DNA from: Coprinellus micaceus
Taxonomy: Eukaryota; Basidiomycota; Agaricomycetes; Agaricales; Psathyrellaceae
Length of the DNA: 64,000 bases
Reading direction: 5' to 3'
Assembly (NCBI GenBank): GCA_951394405.1
Contig: OX596341.1
Coordinates: 744,001-808,000 of the forward strand
Below are positions 23,031 to 33,721 of this stretch, in pieces. The notes beneath the pieces were generated by a model. It ran no database searches. It saw only the letters and a program-made list of their open reading frames with translations, and was not told where the DNA came from. The position numbers and the translations under genes are program-made. The stretch's first letter is position 1. Each line of letters starts with the position of its first letter.

Positions 23031-24977
23031 TTACCTTCCGTCACCGATGTATTGCACAAGCACCTCATTTGGCCAAAGTCCCCCATCAATGGGAGGTTGC
23101 CCAGCTCCCATCGGTAAGGATAGGTGCGAACATCTTCGATAAAATGTGGTTTCCACCTCTCCAGTATGCTCTTTGTGCGATCCCCTATGCTCTCGATGAT
23201 GGGCCAGAGTGGATCTTCGAAGCGGTCCTGCTTCAAGCGGATGCACCACTGCCTCATCATCCATGGGAAGTTCCTCCGCTAAAATCATGTTTGTGAGCAC
23301 TGTGGTATCATAGTCGTGGCTGCGAAGGGTACGTACGATTAAGGGTAGGGTGCTGCAAGTCGACACTTGCACGGCCTCGATGTCATCGAGAATAGTGCAT
23401 GCCTCGTTGCAAATCTTGGAGGACTTATCGTAGATTGTGGAAGAGAAGAAAGCCGTAGTGGCCCTCATAGCCAAACTATCCAACTGCTCGGCGTGCTCTG
23501 GATTCGGAATCTTTCGAAAGGTTGGGCTTGCGGATGTGTCTGTCGCGTTGCGGGATTCCCACAGACCCAGGATGCGTTGCATCTTTGACGGGTTGAACGG
23601 CCCGAAATGCACTTCTTTTAGGGGCTGAACAGCGCCTGTAAGAGAGGTCCCCCGGTCTTGACGCAAGGTCCTCGACCCAATAATGTCCAGCAACGACGCC
23701 GCAGCATTGGGGTCAACATGCCCCGGTTCCGCGACATTATAAATCGCCAGAATCTTTAAACTGGGTAGGAATATGTCTCGACTGTGGGAGGAGGGTGGGT
23801 GTACGACGAGCCTGCTGAGCTCTTCCAGGGAATCGGAGTAAATCATCAAATGGGTGAGGTGTGGCGAGAGGAGCGAGGTGAAGTCCCTATACAATGTACT
23901 GGATGTTGGAATTCTCACCGAGACTAGATCCAAGCGGCGCACACGGCAGCTCGACCTTCGGATGAGCGACAGGATTCCTTCGCCTAGTCTCATGTGGATG
24001 GGGGCGTCCAACGTATGCTCGCCTTGAAAGTCAAGGCACGCGACGGCAATTTCCTCTAATGATGGAGTGACGAGGTGGTCGAGAATGCGATGGAGGGAAA
24101 GATCGTCCGCGCCGTAGGTTGTCAAGTGCAGAACCTGAAGGCGGGGCAGTGTGGAAGTGGTTGTCGGGAGGGAGGGGCTCAGGGTTCTGAGGTGGCAACG
24201 CAGGGATTGTAAGTTGGGAGGGCTGGCGCCGATGAGGTCGCTGTAAGTGGAAGGGTGGTATAGGCTCGCACTGAAGTGCTCCAGCTGGACCAGAGGAAGC
24301 TGGGGTACGAAAGCGCAAACCATTTCATTCTCTGTGTCGACTTTGACAGACGTTAAGAGAGGGGCATATGACAAATCGAGGATAATGGGCTCTGGCGTGT
24401 CGTCGGGTGGGAGGTCCCATAGCCATCGATCCCGGTCGAAGGTCAATTCGAACCTGGAGAGAAGAAGAAGTTTGCCGTGCGTTGCTGAGTTGAACTCTGG
24501 GAAGACTGCAGGGGGCATACGCAGTATGGCGGCTTCCTTCCACCGTGGGCAGTGTTCAGTCAGCGCCGAGAGAACCTTGGTCGCGAACGTGGGCCTCTCT
24601 TCAAACACGAACCTCCTGATTTCGAGCGAGAAGGTTAACGGAAACGACCCTGATCGAAGGAGACGAAGCTGCAACCTCTCGAATAAACTTTCCTCCCGGT
24701 CTTTCGGCACCGAATGGAGGGCGATCTTGGGTAGAAGCGCCCAGAGGGCGTAGGTGCCCAGGGCAACAGACCGCCAGCTCCTGGAAACTCTTGACATGGA
24801 AATCAAAGCGTTTTCGTCGCATTCCCTAGATGGGTCGTCCTGCGACTGGGGGATGGAGAAGACGGAGGAATACATGATGACCTGGAGGATCTCAACGGGA
24901 ATCCTTTCGAAAGGCCCGCTCGGGTCGGAGAGGACCCCAGCCCCAGGGGAGCTGCATTCATCTGAGCTTCCAGTCAT
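23031..24977 (-). CDS. F-box/LRR-type protein with probable C-terminal frameshift
   Basis: Single-exon 648-residue protein of the large basidiomycete F-box family, presumed to recruit substrates to an SCF ubiquitin ligase. The F-box is GPFERIPVEILQVIM..VSRSWRSVALGTYALW (about residues 22-80); leucine-rich irregular repeats follow (LQVLHLTTYGADDLSLHRIL, LVSVRIPTSSTLYRDFTSLL). Near 23270 the reading quality changes: the annotated frame becomes His/Arg-rich noise, while the next frame (to a stop at 22997) reads protein-like text, including KQDRFEDPLWPIIESIG. One extra base at about 23268-23272 would explain this, so the gene may be recently broken, or the base may be a sequence error. A heavily damaged inverted copy lies at 39761-40960. 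Confidence 0.82.
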   Translation of the reverse strand: MTGSSDECSSPGAGVLSDPSGPFERIPVEILQVIMYSSVFSIPQSQDDPSRECDENALISMSRVSRSWRSVALGTYALWALLPKIALHSVPKDREESLFERLQLRLLRSGSFPLTFSLEIRRFVFEERPTFATKVLSALTEHCPRWKEAAILRMPPAVFPEFNSATHGKLLLLSRFELTFDRDRWLWDLPPDDTPEPIILDLSYAPLLTSVKVDTENEMVCAFVPQLPLVQLEHFSASLYHPSTYSDLIGASPPNLQSLRCHLRTLSPSLPTTTSTLPRLQVLHLTTYGADDLSLHRILDHLVTPSLEEIAVACLDFQGEHTLDAPIHMRLGEGILSLIRRSSCRVRRLDLVSVRIPTSSTLYRDFTSLLSPHLTHLMIYSDSLEELSRLVVHPPSSHSRDIFLPSLKILAIYNVAEPGHVDPNAAASLLDIIGSRTLRQDRGTSLTGAVQPLKEVHFGPFNPSKMQRILGLWESRNATDTSASPTFRKIPNPEHAEQLDSLAMRATTAFFSSTIYDKSSKICNEACTILDDIEAVQVSTCSTLPLIVRTLRSHDYDTTVLTNMILAEELPMDDEAVVHPLEAGPLRRSTLAHHREHRGSHKEHTGEVETTFYRRCSHLSLPMGAGQPPIDGGLWPNEVLVQYIGDGR

Positions 24978-25918
24978 GGGATGAATAGTTCGGGTGTAAT
25001 GGTCTGAAATAAGGCAATTTTAGCAGAGAAAAAAATGGATTCGTCGCTGCCCGTACAAGTGTAGTAGGCTCCGATTGATGCTGTCAACCAACGCGGACAA
25101 TGATTTGGCAGTTAGGTTTGGAAACTACTCGATGCCTGAGGCACGACGGGCTAAACGGAGAGAGGGAGGGCGCAGGTGTCGCCGGGAGTGTTCACAGAGT
25201 GGAGTCTGAAGGTCGTGGTTGCTGGCAAAGAGACTTCAACACAACTCTGTGACGAGGAAGACCGGAACTGATAAGATCTCATCAGTTCGGGGACGTGGAC
25301 AAAGATAAGATAACAGCTTGAACTGTTCGTGACACACTAAGTCTGGGACCAGGTGTTGCAGGACGTGTTTTCAACAGTGACCTGACTTGATTCTACGCCG
25401 CCTCCTCTATTAAAGAGGAAAGAACAGGGAAAGAAAAAGATGCGCTTAAGATCAAGCCCAGTGAAACCCACCATCCCCGCCAAAATAGGACCCCCCGATA
25501 CTCGCTCAGAGCTCCGATCTTTATGCGACGAATTTGTGTGGCAACACTGAGCACTTTGGCGGCTTAGGTTCGTTAGCAGAAAAGCTGCGGAAGCAAGACG
25601 CAGGGCGGTGTGCGGCGGGAGTGTTCTCCTTCTAGACACACCCTCGGGTTTTGGTCGTTGCAAGGTCAATAGAGAGTCGAACACAATGAAACCCGAGGGC
25701 CCTTCCTGCTTCGCCCCCTCTCATTCGGGATCACTGCCATGTCAGGGGAGTTACATATAGGTACATTTTCAATCAGTACATTACAACCCAACTTCGAATG
25801 GCCCGCAAGCAAGAGATAGAACGGTAACATTTTTCATCAGCAAACTAGGAAGGTTGGCAGCGCCAAATCATGGAAGCATGAGGAGCATGTGTGACTACTA
25901 CTGAAGATATCTGAATCC
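24978..25918. other. Intergenic, no gene seen
   Basis: About 940 bp between the two minus-strand F-box genes. No frame carries a recognisable motif. It contains the promoter of the gene starting at 24977. Confidence 0.5.
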
Positions 25919-28015
25919 CTAGCACAACTTTGGGTGGGTAGTTAGAGGTACAGCAATTGTAAAGATGCAGGTATCGGATAGAGGGTCGAGGCCATAATGA
26001 ACAGGCGAACCATTTTCAGGACACCTGACCAAGTCAAGGATGCTAGCCAGTATAGATAGATCCTTCGAAGGCATGGCCTTTTGAAGCGCCCGATCCATGA
26101 GGGCGCAACAGCCGGGGTTTGGGTTGACGGGTGCATCGCGGGCGATATCCTCCACGAAGGCAAAGGTCCGTGGGAGGAGAGAACCCGGTTCCCTGACCCA
26201 TTTGTAATTTAATATCTCCCGCAGCGGTTTGGCGATTGGGCGCGTAAGGTGGATGGCCCTTTGTTCCTTCTCCAGCCCCAACCAAGCCGCACCTTCTTGG
26301 TACCGGGGTTCGGTTTGAGTATCGGTCGAGTACGTATACCACGGGACGAAGGCCGCTATCCTGGATAGTATGCGCTTCGTTAAATCGGGGGAGTGTTGGG
26401 AGAGGGAGGAGAGGGAGTGTCGCGATGAAAGCCCAGCATCCCGGCCAAGCCTATCCGCAACTTGACTCTGCAAGGCCCCCCTGGTACCATGAAAAACGAG
26501 GTATCCGTACATCGTACCCCGCAATCCCTTCCCTATATGATCGCTCTCCAACTCGTATCGAAACCCTGATATACCAGCGTGCAGTATGGTGACCCGTCGG
26601 AGGTTGGGGCTCGAGTGCAAGAGCTGCCGCAGGCCGTCTATAGGGGGCGACCTTGCAACGCTCGTCTCCCGCAACTTGTACCCGCAGTGCCGGTCTCCAG
26701 TGCAGAGCAGCACCCGAAGCACCTTGAGTTTAGGACACAGAAGTCTGGGAAGGAATATAGTGGAGAATTGGAATTGGTTGTCCCTGTCCGCCAGCGTCAG
26801 CGAATGTAGACTGGATAGGACCAGCTGAGGGCCACCAAATATCTCCGGTAATTTCGAGGCCGAAATAATAGCCATCATCCTCTCCTGATCGTCGCCACAG
26901 TACCAATCTCCTCTCCAAGAGAGATGGGTGAGGCTATGACGAACTGCCCGAAGGACCTGGGCAACTTCGTCGACCAAGGGAGCGGGCCTGGAGCTGTTCC
27001 GAAAATCCTGATGAGGGCCGAGATCGAGTTCCAGCGTGGTGATTCGGGCCCATTGGATGATGAGGTTCTCTATTATACCTCCTCTACCCAGCATCCATGG
27101 ATCCCTCCCCAATAAGACCAATTTCGCTAGCCTGGGCGCTTTGTGGGCAATGTTCAAGCTGCAGGGCTGAGGAGAGGCGCGATCGATCAGGTGTGGTCCG
27201 TCATTTAGAGTGAGAACCTCCAGATGTCGAAGGTCGGTGGAAGACACGATTTGGGTGAGGTTCTCAACGTCTAGTTGGGGCGTATCACCCAGGGAATCGC
27301 CCCAGCCAACAATTTCTAGGCTGGTGCAGAGATGGCCTCGCTGAGCAAGAAGTTTGAGAAGGGGTAGAGTGTACTCTGTATGCATGCACGGAGATCCTGA
27401 GTGGCGCTGATGAAATCTGTTGCAACAGTGGGTGAATTGTACTTGGAGGGTGAGCTGTCCCGAGCGCGGAAGGAGGACCTGCTCCATCATGCTTGTGCAG
27501 TGTTGAAGAGATCGAAAAACCTGCTCGCTCTCTGCACCTCGTATATACCCGCAGCTCCCCAACCGAATCCTTCGCCAAAGTGCCGGGGTAGTCTCTGCAA
27601 GAAATTTCCATCTCTTGCACACACCCTTGAGGGCATACACCGTATTGTATCGGGTTTCTTGGATTGGCTCCAGAGAGAAGTGATGGTAAAAGTCGATGTA
27701 CTCCTGGTCGCAACAGTGGACAAAGATTTCTTGAAGTATCTCCGGGGGCAATCGGGGTAAGGACCCCGAGTTGACGTCCCGTTCGACCATGCGTCGAAAT
27801 AGATCGTTGAGCCATGGCCCAGCATATAGAACAAAGAGAAGTGGGGTGGCGACGGGGATGAGTAAGAGGAGTATCCCAAGAGCCAGCACAATACTTGTCG
27901 GGATGAGGAGAATAAGGCCTACAAGCAGAGCTAACGCAAGGAGCAATTGGCAGATGTCTTTGAGGGTGGCCCAGATGAACCGGGGAAGACTCTGCTGGTC
28001 GCGTATCCCGGTCAT
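25919..28015 (-). CDS. F-box protein with N-terminal membrane anchor
   Basis: Single-exon 698-residue protein. Residues about 20-66 form two adjacent strongly hydrophobic helices (LLLALALLVGLILLIP and VLALGILLLLIPVATPLLF), a helical hairpin or two-span anchor. A typical F-box follows (LPRLPPEILQEIFVHCC..LKGVCKRWKFLAETTPALW, about 86-150), then a leucine-rich substrate region to the end. F-box proteins act as SCF substrate receptors; the anchor suggests an SCF receptor held on a membrane. The start is the ATG at 28015, since the frame extends upstream only through a GTG at 28078. The gene is complete; its substrate is unknown. Confidence 0.85.
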   Translation of the reverse strand: MTGIRDQQSLPRFIWATLKDICQLLLALALLVGLILLIPTSIVLALGILLLLIPVATPLLFVLYAGPWLNDLFRRMVERDVNSGSLPRLPPEILQEIFVHCCDQEYIDFYHHFSLEPIQETRYNTVYALKGVCKRWKFLAETTPALWRRIRLGSCGYIRGAESEQVFRSLQHCTSMMEQVLLPRSGQLTLQVQFTHCCNRFHQRHSGSPCMHTEYTLPLLKLLAQRGHLCTSLEIVGWGDSLGDTPQLDVENLTQIVSSTDLRHLEVLTLNDGPHLIDRASPQPCSLNIAHKAPRLAKLVLLGRDPWMLGRGGIIENLIIQWARITTLELDLGPHQDFRNSSRPAPLVDEVAQVLRAVRHSLTHLSWRGDWYCGDDQERMMAIISASKLPEIFGGPQLVLSSLHSLTLADRDNQFQFSTIFLPRLLCPKLKVLRVLLCTGDRHCGYKLRETSVARSPPIDGLRQLLHSSPNLRRVTILHAGISGFRYELESDHIGKGLRGTMYGYLVFHGTRGALQSQVADRLGRDAGLSSRHSLSSLSQHSPDLTKRILSRIAAFVPWYTYSTDTQTEPRYQEGAAWLGLEKEQRAIHLTRPIAKPLREILNYKWVREPGSLLPRTFAFVEDIARDAPVNPNPGCCALMDRALQKAMPSKDLSILASILDLVRCPENGSPVHYGLDPLSDTCIFTIAVPLTTHPKLC

Positions 28016-28271
28016 GTTGGTGGGATGTGGTAAAAGACCAAGATGATGATCTCTAATCACCCGTGTATCGCCGTCCACACTGACAGGTCACGCGTGCCTA
28101 CACACTACGTCATGAATTGGCCCAAAATTCGTTCTATGAAGTCCCAATCGCCAGCCTCAGTGCCCCAGATACTCTCTGTATTTTGCGAAGACTCAGATAT
28201 GCCACCGCTTGGCGGCAAGTCAAGTAGGAAAGCCCGCATAATACCTCCCCAAGGCATGCATTCCTGCGACG

Positions 28272-28694
28272 TTCTCCATGAAACGAGATTTAGCAAAGCT
28301 TGGGACAACGGAGGAGGTGCTACAGCCAGACTATTTCGCCGTTGTGTGCCGCTCCATGTGAGGATGGCACAAATGTCCTGGCAGTGAGCTTGGCAACGAG
28401 CTTGAGGATAATGTTGATGGACCCTGCCGCGCCCAAATCATGGGGAATTAGACGCGCGCTAAGCGCCGGACTGGGACTGGCGGTGGCGGTGGGGGTTTCC
28501 CTTGCGTCTGCTGCAATACGGGGCATGTAAGAGAGATGAACAGCCTTTGCTGACACTATTGGCCTTACTCCAGGATTATACACCAAAGCCTCCACACTGC
28601 CGTCGTAGTGAGAGCTCGTGAACGACATGATAGTGGGAACAATGTTCAGTAGCGAGACAAGGTATGTGATCAGCACTATAAGGGTACATTTAAC
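28272..28694. repeat. Segmental direct repeat, right copy
   Basis: Matches bases 1-423 without indel. The minus-strand frame extends further here (to 28814) because upstream sequence differs, and downstream to the left (28270-28105) the minus strand reads text such as GDWDFIERILGQF in another frame, possibly the rest of the same ancestral exon. It lies just upstream of the membrane-anchored F-box gene. Confidence 0.9.
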
Positions 28695-29219
28695 TCCCAG
28701 TGAGAACCCCCACTTGGGCGCCCATGGTCTGCCATGCTCTCTCATGGTTCCGATGTGAGAAAATGTATTTGAAATTGCGCCCAGTGGCCTCTCGTGGCTC
28801 CCCGTAAATCCCAACCTTTATTGCATTCTCGGATTCCTAGTATCCCTCTTACCAGAAGTAATATGATATGCGGTATACCAGTTTGTCCTAAACCGTAGCG
28901 TGTTTACTAGCATTAACCGTAAAATTTAAGGACACAAAGTGACATTGTTATTTCGAAAGGCGCATATTGAATACAAGTACAACGTAAACGATCAAGTAAG
29001 AGTTGAATATCGGGGCGAGTAAGGAGCCACGTCTCGACCAGCACGAGCACGAGTACCGTACGAAGGACTAGTCAAATTGACGACAAGTCCGTGGAACAAG
29101 GGGAGTAAAAAGTAAAGAAAAGGAGCGGGGTCCTGGAGGGGAAAGGAACAAGCGGGGGGACGGAGAGAAGAAAGATAGATAAAAGGGGGGCATACAGAAG
29201 GGACGAGCGGTCGTGGAGT
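28695..29219. other. Intergenic, no gene seen
   Basis: AT-richer stretch between the repeat and the 3' end of the trypsin-like gene. I see no coding frame or repeat. Confidence 0.5.
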
Positions 29220-30800
29220 TTAGAGGTTGAGTAAGATGTTAGCACGGATGCCGTAGTCGGCCAAGCGCTTGATGAGGAAGTTGATAGACGTGACGAAAGT
29301 GCAGTCGGAGTCGTCCGTGGCACCGTCTCCACCAGTAAGAATACCGCACACCCTGCCAATCCCATCAACGACGGCGGACCCAGAGTCTCCGGGGGAGGAG
29401 AAGGGACCGGACTTCGAGTTGCGAGGCAACACGCTGAGCTCCTTCGACATCTTACCGGCCCCGCCTCCGAAGTACATGCGAGAGAAAGAGCAAATGGTGT
29501 TGAGGCGGCCGACAGTGAGGCCTGACGTATTCCCGTTCTTCAATACCATCATGACTGGGTCGTCGTCGTGGTCTTTGTTCCTCGAGTCAGGCCTGCACAT
29601 CTCTTGGTCGGAGACAATGCCGGAGAACCGAAGGAGACGGTCTCCTGGGTACTTGAGCGAGCTCTGGTTAGCGGGGCTGGGGCACATCCAGGCAGTAAGT
29701 TTATCGACCTCAACGGAGCCGAGGTCGATGGCGTTACCGATGAAGTTGGTTTTAGCGATCATCGAGGGGTAGATCTGGACGACGGCCCAATCATCGGTGA
29801 AGCCATCTTCGCCAAAGTCGAGACTGAGAGGGGGAGACAGGGTAACGTGACCAATAACCCGATTCTCTTCCTTCTCCCAATCCCTGTCAACGTCAGAGAG
29901 CAACTTCTCGAAAGCTGCGATTGCCTCAGTCGCCTCCTCCAGCTTGGCCTTGACCACCTTCTGCTCCAAGGCGGCATCGTCCTCGTCCTCCATATTGCCG
30001 GCAATCTCCAAACGACGGTTGAGCTGGGTGATGATAATATACTTCGCACCAATCGCAGCCTCGATATTCATGCAACGAGTCGCAAAGGCGGCCTCTCCCA
30101 TCAGCAAGACGTACCTCTTGGACTGACTACTGCTTTCGCGGAACTGGTAGAGCTCGTTCTTCTCGTTGCCGGGATGGAAGAGGACATGTCTCGCCGTGAG
30201 GAGGTACAAGTTATCGGGCTTGGCAGCGTCGATGAAGAAGAAGCCGCCGGTGCCCTCGATGTTGGGGGTATCGGCGTTGCAAATGGGGATGCCAAGGGTA
30301 GTAGCGAAGGGCTCGCGGAAGATGGCGGCGGGGTTGGAGCTAATGGCGGGCTTGTACATCATCGCAGAGGGGGAGGACTTGGATTCGTACATGATGACGT
30401 GCATGTCGTTGATATTATTCTGGACAAGGATAGAGTGGCAATGGAGAGCGTGCTCGATGCCAACGTCAGCAGCGAGAGTGCCAGGGTCGACACCGACCAA
30501 GATGACGGCGGAAGGGGAAGGCTGGCCAGCTATGCCGATGCGGAGGGGGGTCATGAACGAGCACTTCACCTGCTTCTCGCGCAGGTACTCTTCCATCGAA
30601 GGGCCTACGGTGCCCTCCCAGACCACGCTGGTGAGATCATGCGCGCCGAGAGGAGACAGCTCCTTGGGATCGAGGTAAGCCTCAGGCCCCGTCGGCCTCA
30701 CCCAGACGTCGGCGCTGGAGCGAGCGACAAGGCGAGGGTTAGAGGGCAGGCCGTAGAGGTAGTGCTTCGCCTCGACCTCGGACGGAACGTAGGGAGACAT
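29220..30800 (-). CDS. Intracellular protein with trypsin-like (PA-clan) triad
   Basis: Single-exon 526-residue protein of a type common, but unnamed, in mushroom genomes (N-terminal VPSEVEAKHYLYGLP and RPTGPEAYLDPKEL). Its C-terminal two thirds look like a chymotrypsin-fold protease: TARHVLFHP supplies the His (about 205), DDWAVVQI the Asp (about 336), and SSPGDSGSAVVDG the Ser (about 472) with the GDSGS consensus. A charged helical insert (about 245-310) separates the His and Asp regions. There is no signal peptide, so any proteolysis would be cytosolic or nuclear. The ATG at 30800 is chosen; the frame extends upstream only to a GTG. The fold assignment rests on motif order and spacing. Confidence 0.85.
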   Translation of the reverse strand: MSPYVPSEVEAKHYLYGLPSNPRLVARSSADVWVRPTGPEAYLDPKELSPLGAHDLTSVVWEGTVGPSMEEYLREKQVKCSFMTPLRIGIAGQPSPSAVILVGVDPGTLAADVGIEHALHCHSILVQNNINDMHVIMYESKSSPSAMMYKPAISSNPAAIFREPFATTLGIPICNADTPNIEGTGGFFFIDAAKPDNLYLLTARHVLFHPGNEKNELYQFRESSSQSKRYVLLMGEAAFATRCMNIEAAIGAKYIIITQLNRRLEIAGNMEDEDDAALEQKVVKAKLEEATEAIAAFEKLLSDVDRDWEKEENRVIGHVTLSPPLSLDFGEDGFTDDWAVVQIYPSMIAKTNFIGNAIDLGSVEVDKLTAWMCPSPANQSSLKYPGDRLLRFSGIVSDQEMCRPDSRNKDHDDDPVMMVLKNGNTSGLTVGRLNTICSFSRMYFGGGAGKMSKELSVLPRNSKSGPFSSPGDSGSAVVDGIGRVCGILTGGDGATDDSDCTFVTSINFLIKRLADYGIRANILLNL

Positions 30801-33721
30801 CGCAACGCGGGTTTGAATGAAGATCGTGTGGTAGTAGCCACTGGGGGAGGAGAACACGGAAGGAGGAAATCAGGATGGGGAGAGATTAAGAGGAAAAAGC
30901 AGACGCACTTTGGTCGACTCGACAATTTTGTAGGTCTTCGATCTTAGACACGGCAATAGGAGAGGTCAGACTTGGGTTTGAAGTCGGTTCTGGATCGGTT
31001 CTGGTCGTCAGGTAAGAAAGCTCGCGCGGAGCGTGCTCAGGGGCCAACCCGCGGCGCAGCCCGCCTGGTGCATGGGGTAAAAGGAGGAGTCTCCTCTGAA
31101 GTGGTGTCTAATATCTCGGGACGCATTAAACCTTGTTTTGACGCGACTCAGTGTATAAAATGTAATACAGAGGGGCCTAACACCTCGGCGAGTACCTAAT
31201 CTCGTACGAGCCCATTGAGCGACACAAATAAACCAAGTCCCTTCATCTTCTAACGCGAGAGAGCCAACTTGGGCGACATCCGTCACGACCTTGAAGCAAA
31301 CGTCTCGTCAGTCTTCCATATACCGTGAACCCAGCGACGCCGACAGAGAGAAGGCGAAGAAGAATCGGAATTTCGAATGTCAGATGGTAAAGCAAGCAGC
31401 CATCGCCCAGCGGCCTTGTAAGATGATATTTCAATACGTCTCGAACTTTAAGACCCGGACTCTGCTTCCAGGTTTCGCATCATGTGTGGGTAACAGCCTC
31501 GAGAGGCGTCGTGAAGGGATAGTGCAAGGATGTACGGGTACTCACCGGAGACCGCAAGATAGAGGCAGGGGCATTATGGTCGACTTGAGCGAGGGGGAGA
31601 ACGGTCGTAGGATTCGGTGGTATGCGAGAGGCCTGGCTCGCATCACCCGTACACTACTAAGAGGGAGGGATCGCGCAGTGACACCCGACTCGTATCGCGT
31701 TTGATCCACCACGTGGGGTTATGGGCATCCCTGTAGCCTGTGGGAGTAGGTAGAGAGTCCGTCAGTCTAAGCACGCCTCCTCGCGAGGGCTCAATCGAAG
31801 ACAAATAAACAAGAACCCAGAAAATTCAGATGTCAGGTGATAAAGTCGGCTTCGTCCAGCCCGCGTAGCTCACTACGTATCAAGCCTGGACTTGGAGTCC
31901 GAATACAAGTCGCATCAATTGTAGGGTTGAATCGCATGTAGGCCCGCCGTTCGACGAAAGGCCGAGGGAAGGACTGCGTAGAAAGGACGGAAAGCGGAAC
32001 AGGACTCACTCGATTGGGTAGTCTAATACAGCCCGATGTGAATGCGCTCTAAAAGCCCAGGGGCCATTGCACGATAAGGTCGACGATTTGAGTCTGTTCA
32101 ACGAACGGTCAGTATGAGCTGCATGGAGAAGGACGAGAAGGGGAGGAGAGATCAGAAAGAGTCGAGTTTAAACGTCTCCACCGCGCAGCCCAAGCTAAAA
32201 GGCTGAACTCGGGTAAATCATACAATGCGCATCACAACTTGCCCCCGTCCCACAGACTCGTACGAACACGAGGACTGAATACGAGGGAGGGAGGGTCGAA
32301 TCGGATCATAGAGGAAGGCTTGCACTCACCGTAGAGACTATGGATACTAATGGATGTGCAATCCAACAAGCCCAAAATCGGGCCTGGTCATCTAAAGATT
32401 TGAACCTTTGAAATTAGCAATGTGAGTGGAGGGCTGGGAGGCAACGGAAAGGGAGGAGGAGAAGAGGATCAGTTCAAAGTCTTTTGAATGAAATATCACC
32501 GTCCGGGCTTCGTTGAGCCGGACTCTGACTGTGGTAATGTTTGCACATCATGTGTGTAAGGACGATCTCTCCCCTCTCATCGGGGGTCTCCGAGAGTGGG
32601 GGACAAGGACGAAGGAAGGTAGTAGGAGAAAGACAGGGAAGGAAAGGAGGCCAAGGCAACGGTGCGTACACTCACTCATTTGCTCATCCGGCGAACAATC
32701 GACCGGCTAGGCCTCGTCCTCATCTCTGTCAACGCACTGCATCATCCCCCAATGCATACACCACGATGCAGTTAGTGGTCGCGTGGGATCGGGAAAGATG
32801 GGCGTAGCGAGCGCAGAGACGAAGGGGTAGGGGGAGGACGACCACCGACGGACCCGTCACAAGAGGAAGGACTCGAAGAAAGTGAACAGGAAGGAAAGGG
32901 ATTCAATCGTGTGACATTCGAACCCAATGGTCACCTCTTATAAGTCCAGAGCCCAAGCAGATATGAATAGAGTTGAGGGAGATGGGAATGTGAGCGGCGA
33001 ATGTCATAACGTCACCCGGGGTGAACAGGTGACCCTTCGAAGCTGCCCAGATGCCTCGGTTCGAGGCTTTGGGTGGGGCCATGTGAGTACTGTCTGTATT
33101 GAAGGACGATATAGTGACTTCAGCCAGTATGGGGGTTAGCGGGCACCCGTGGCGAGCGTCACCGGCACCCTTCACATGGAGAGGAAGAGTCGAGACCCGA
33201 CCGAGGGTGGGTGTAGTGGTGGGCACACGAGGGTATTTTGGGGTCGGCACAGCGACGGTGGACCACATGAAAACAAAGAGGATGAACCAGACGATACGCG
33301 TATATCGAAGCCTCGGAGGCTCGACTGAACCCAGGAGACGGACGACCCTGGTGAGACGGGCGCTAATTTAACCTCAGATCGATACCACTGCATCCCAGAG
33401 CCGATTGTAGTATATCTGTGCGTGGCTTGGAGCAGAGGTACCAACCATTCCAGAAGAAACCAAGTGGACTTGGTGCAATAGTTTCTGGTGAATCGATGGG
33501 GCTGGTGGGGTCTCTTCTACCCCGAGTTAATAGCAGGTCGATTACAGGATTATCATAGAGTATCACCGTACCCAGACCTAACCCACAAATCGTTAGCTCT
33601 TCTCCCGGTCATCCTATTCATAGAGATACGCACCTTCCCCTGGAATCCCACCCTCCACCCACCCATCCATCTATCCCTGCTTTCCTGCGCCAGCCCCACC
33701 ATCGCCGCAGCACCTCTTCAT
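30801..33721. other. Gene-poor repeat-bearing stretch
   Basis: No convincing gene in 2.9 kb. The minus strand shows GTGAGT donor-like sites near 32676, 32330, 31991 and 31546, roughly every 330-450 bp, with loosely similar surroundings, as if built of diverged tandem units. One unit (31661-31838) matches 41131-41298 in inverse orientation. Part of the stretch is the promoter of the trypsin-like gene. Confidence 0.5.
31661..31838 (-). repeat. Dispersed repeat, copy matching 41131-41298
   Basis: Read on the minus strand, this segment (TGACATCTGAATTTTC.., TTGAGCCCTCGCGAGG, GATACGAG) aligns with the plus strand at 41131-41298 (TGACACCTGAATTTCC.., TTGAGCCCTCGCGCGC, GATACGAG) along its length. A weaker third match begins near 31387 on the minus strand. 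No coding capacity is evident. Confidence 0.65.

Noticed and set aside
29568..30947. 459-codon plus-strand ORF
   Set aside because: Lies antisense to the trypsin-like gene, has no motif, begins at a non-ATG codon, and its composition mirrors the real minus-strand gene.
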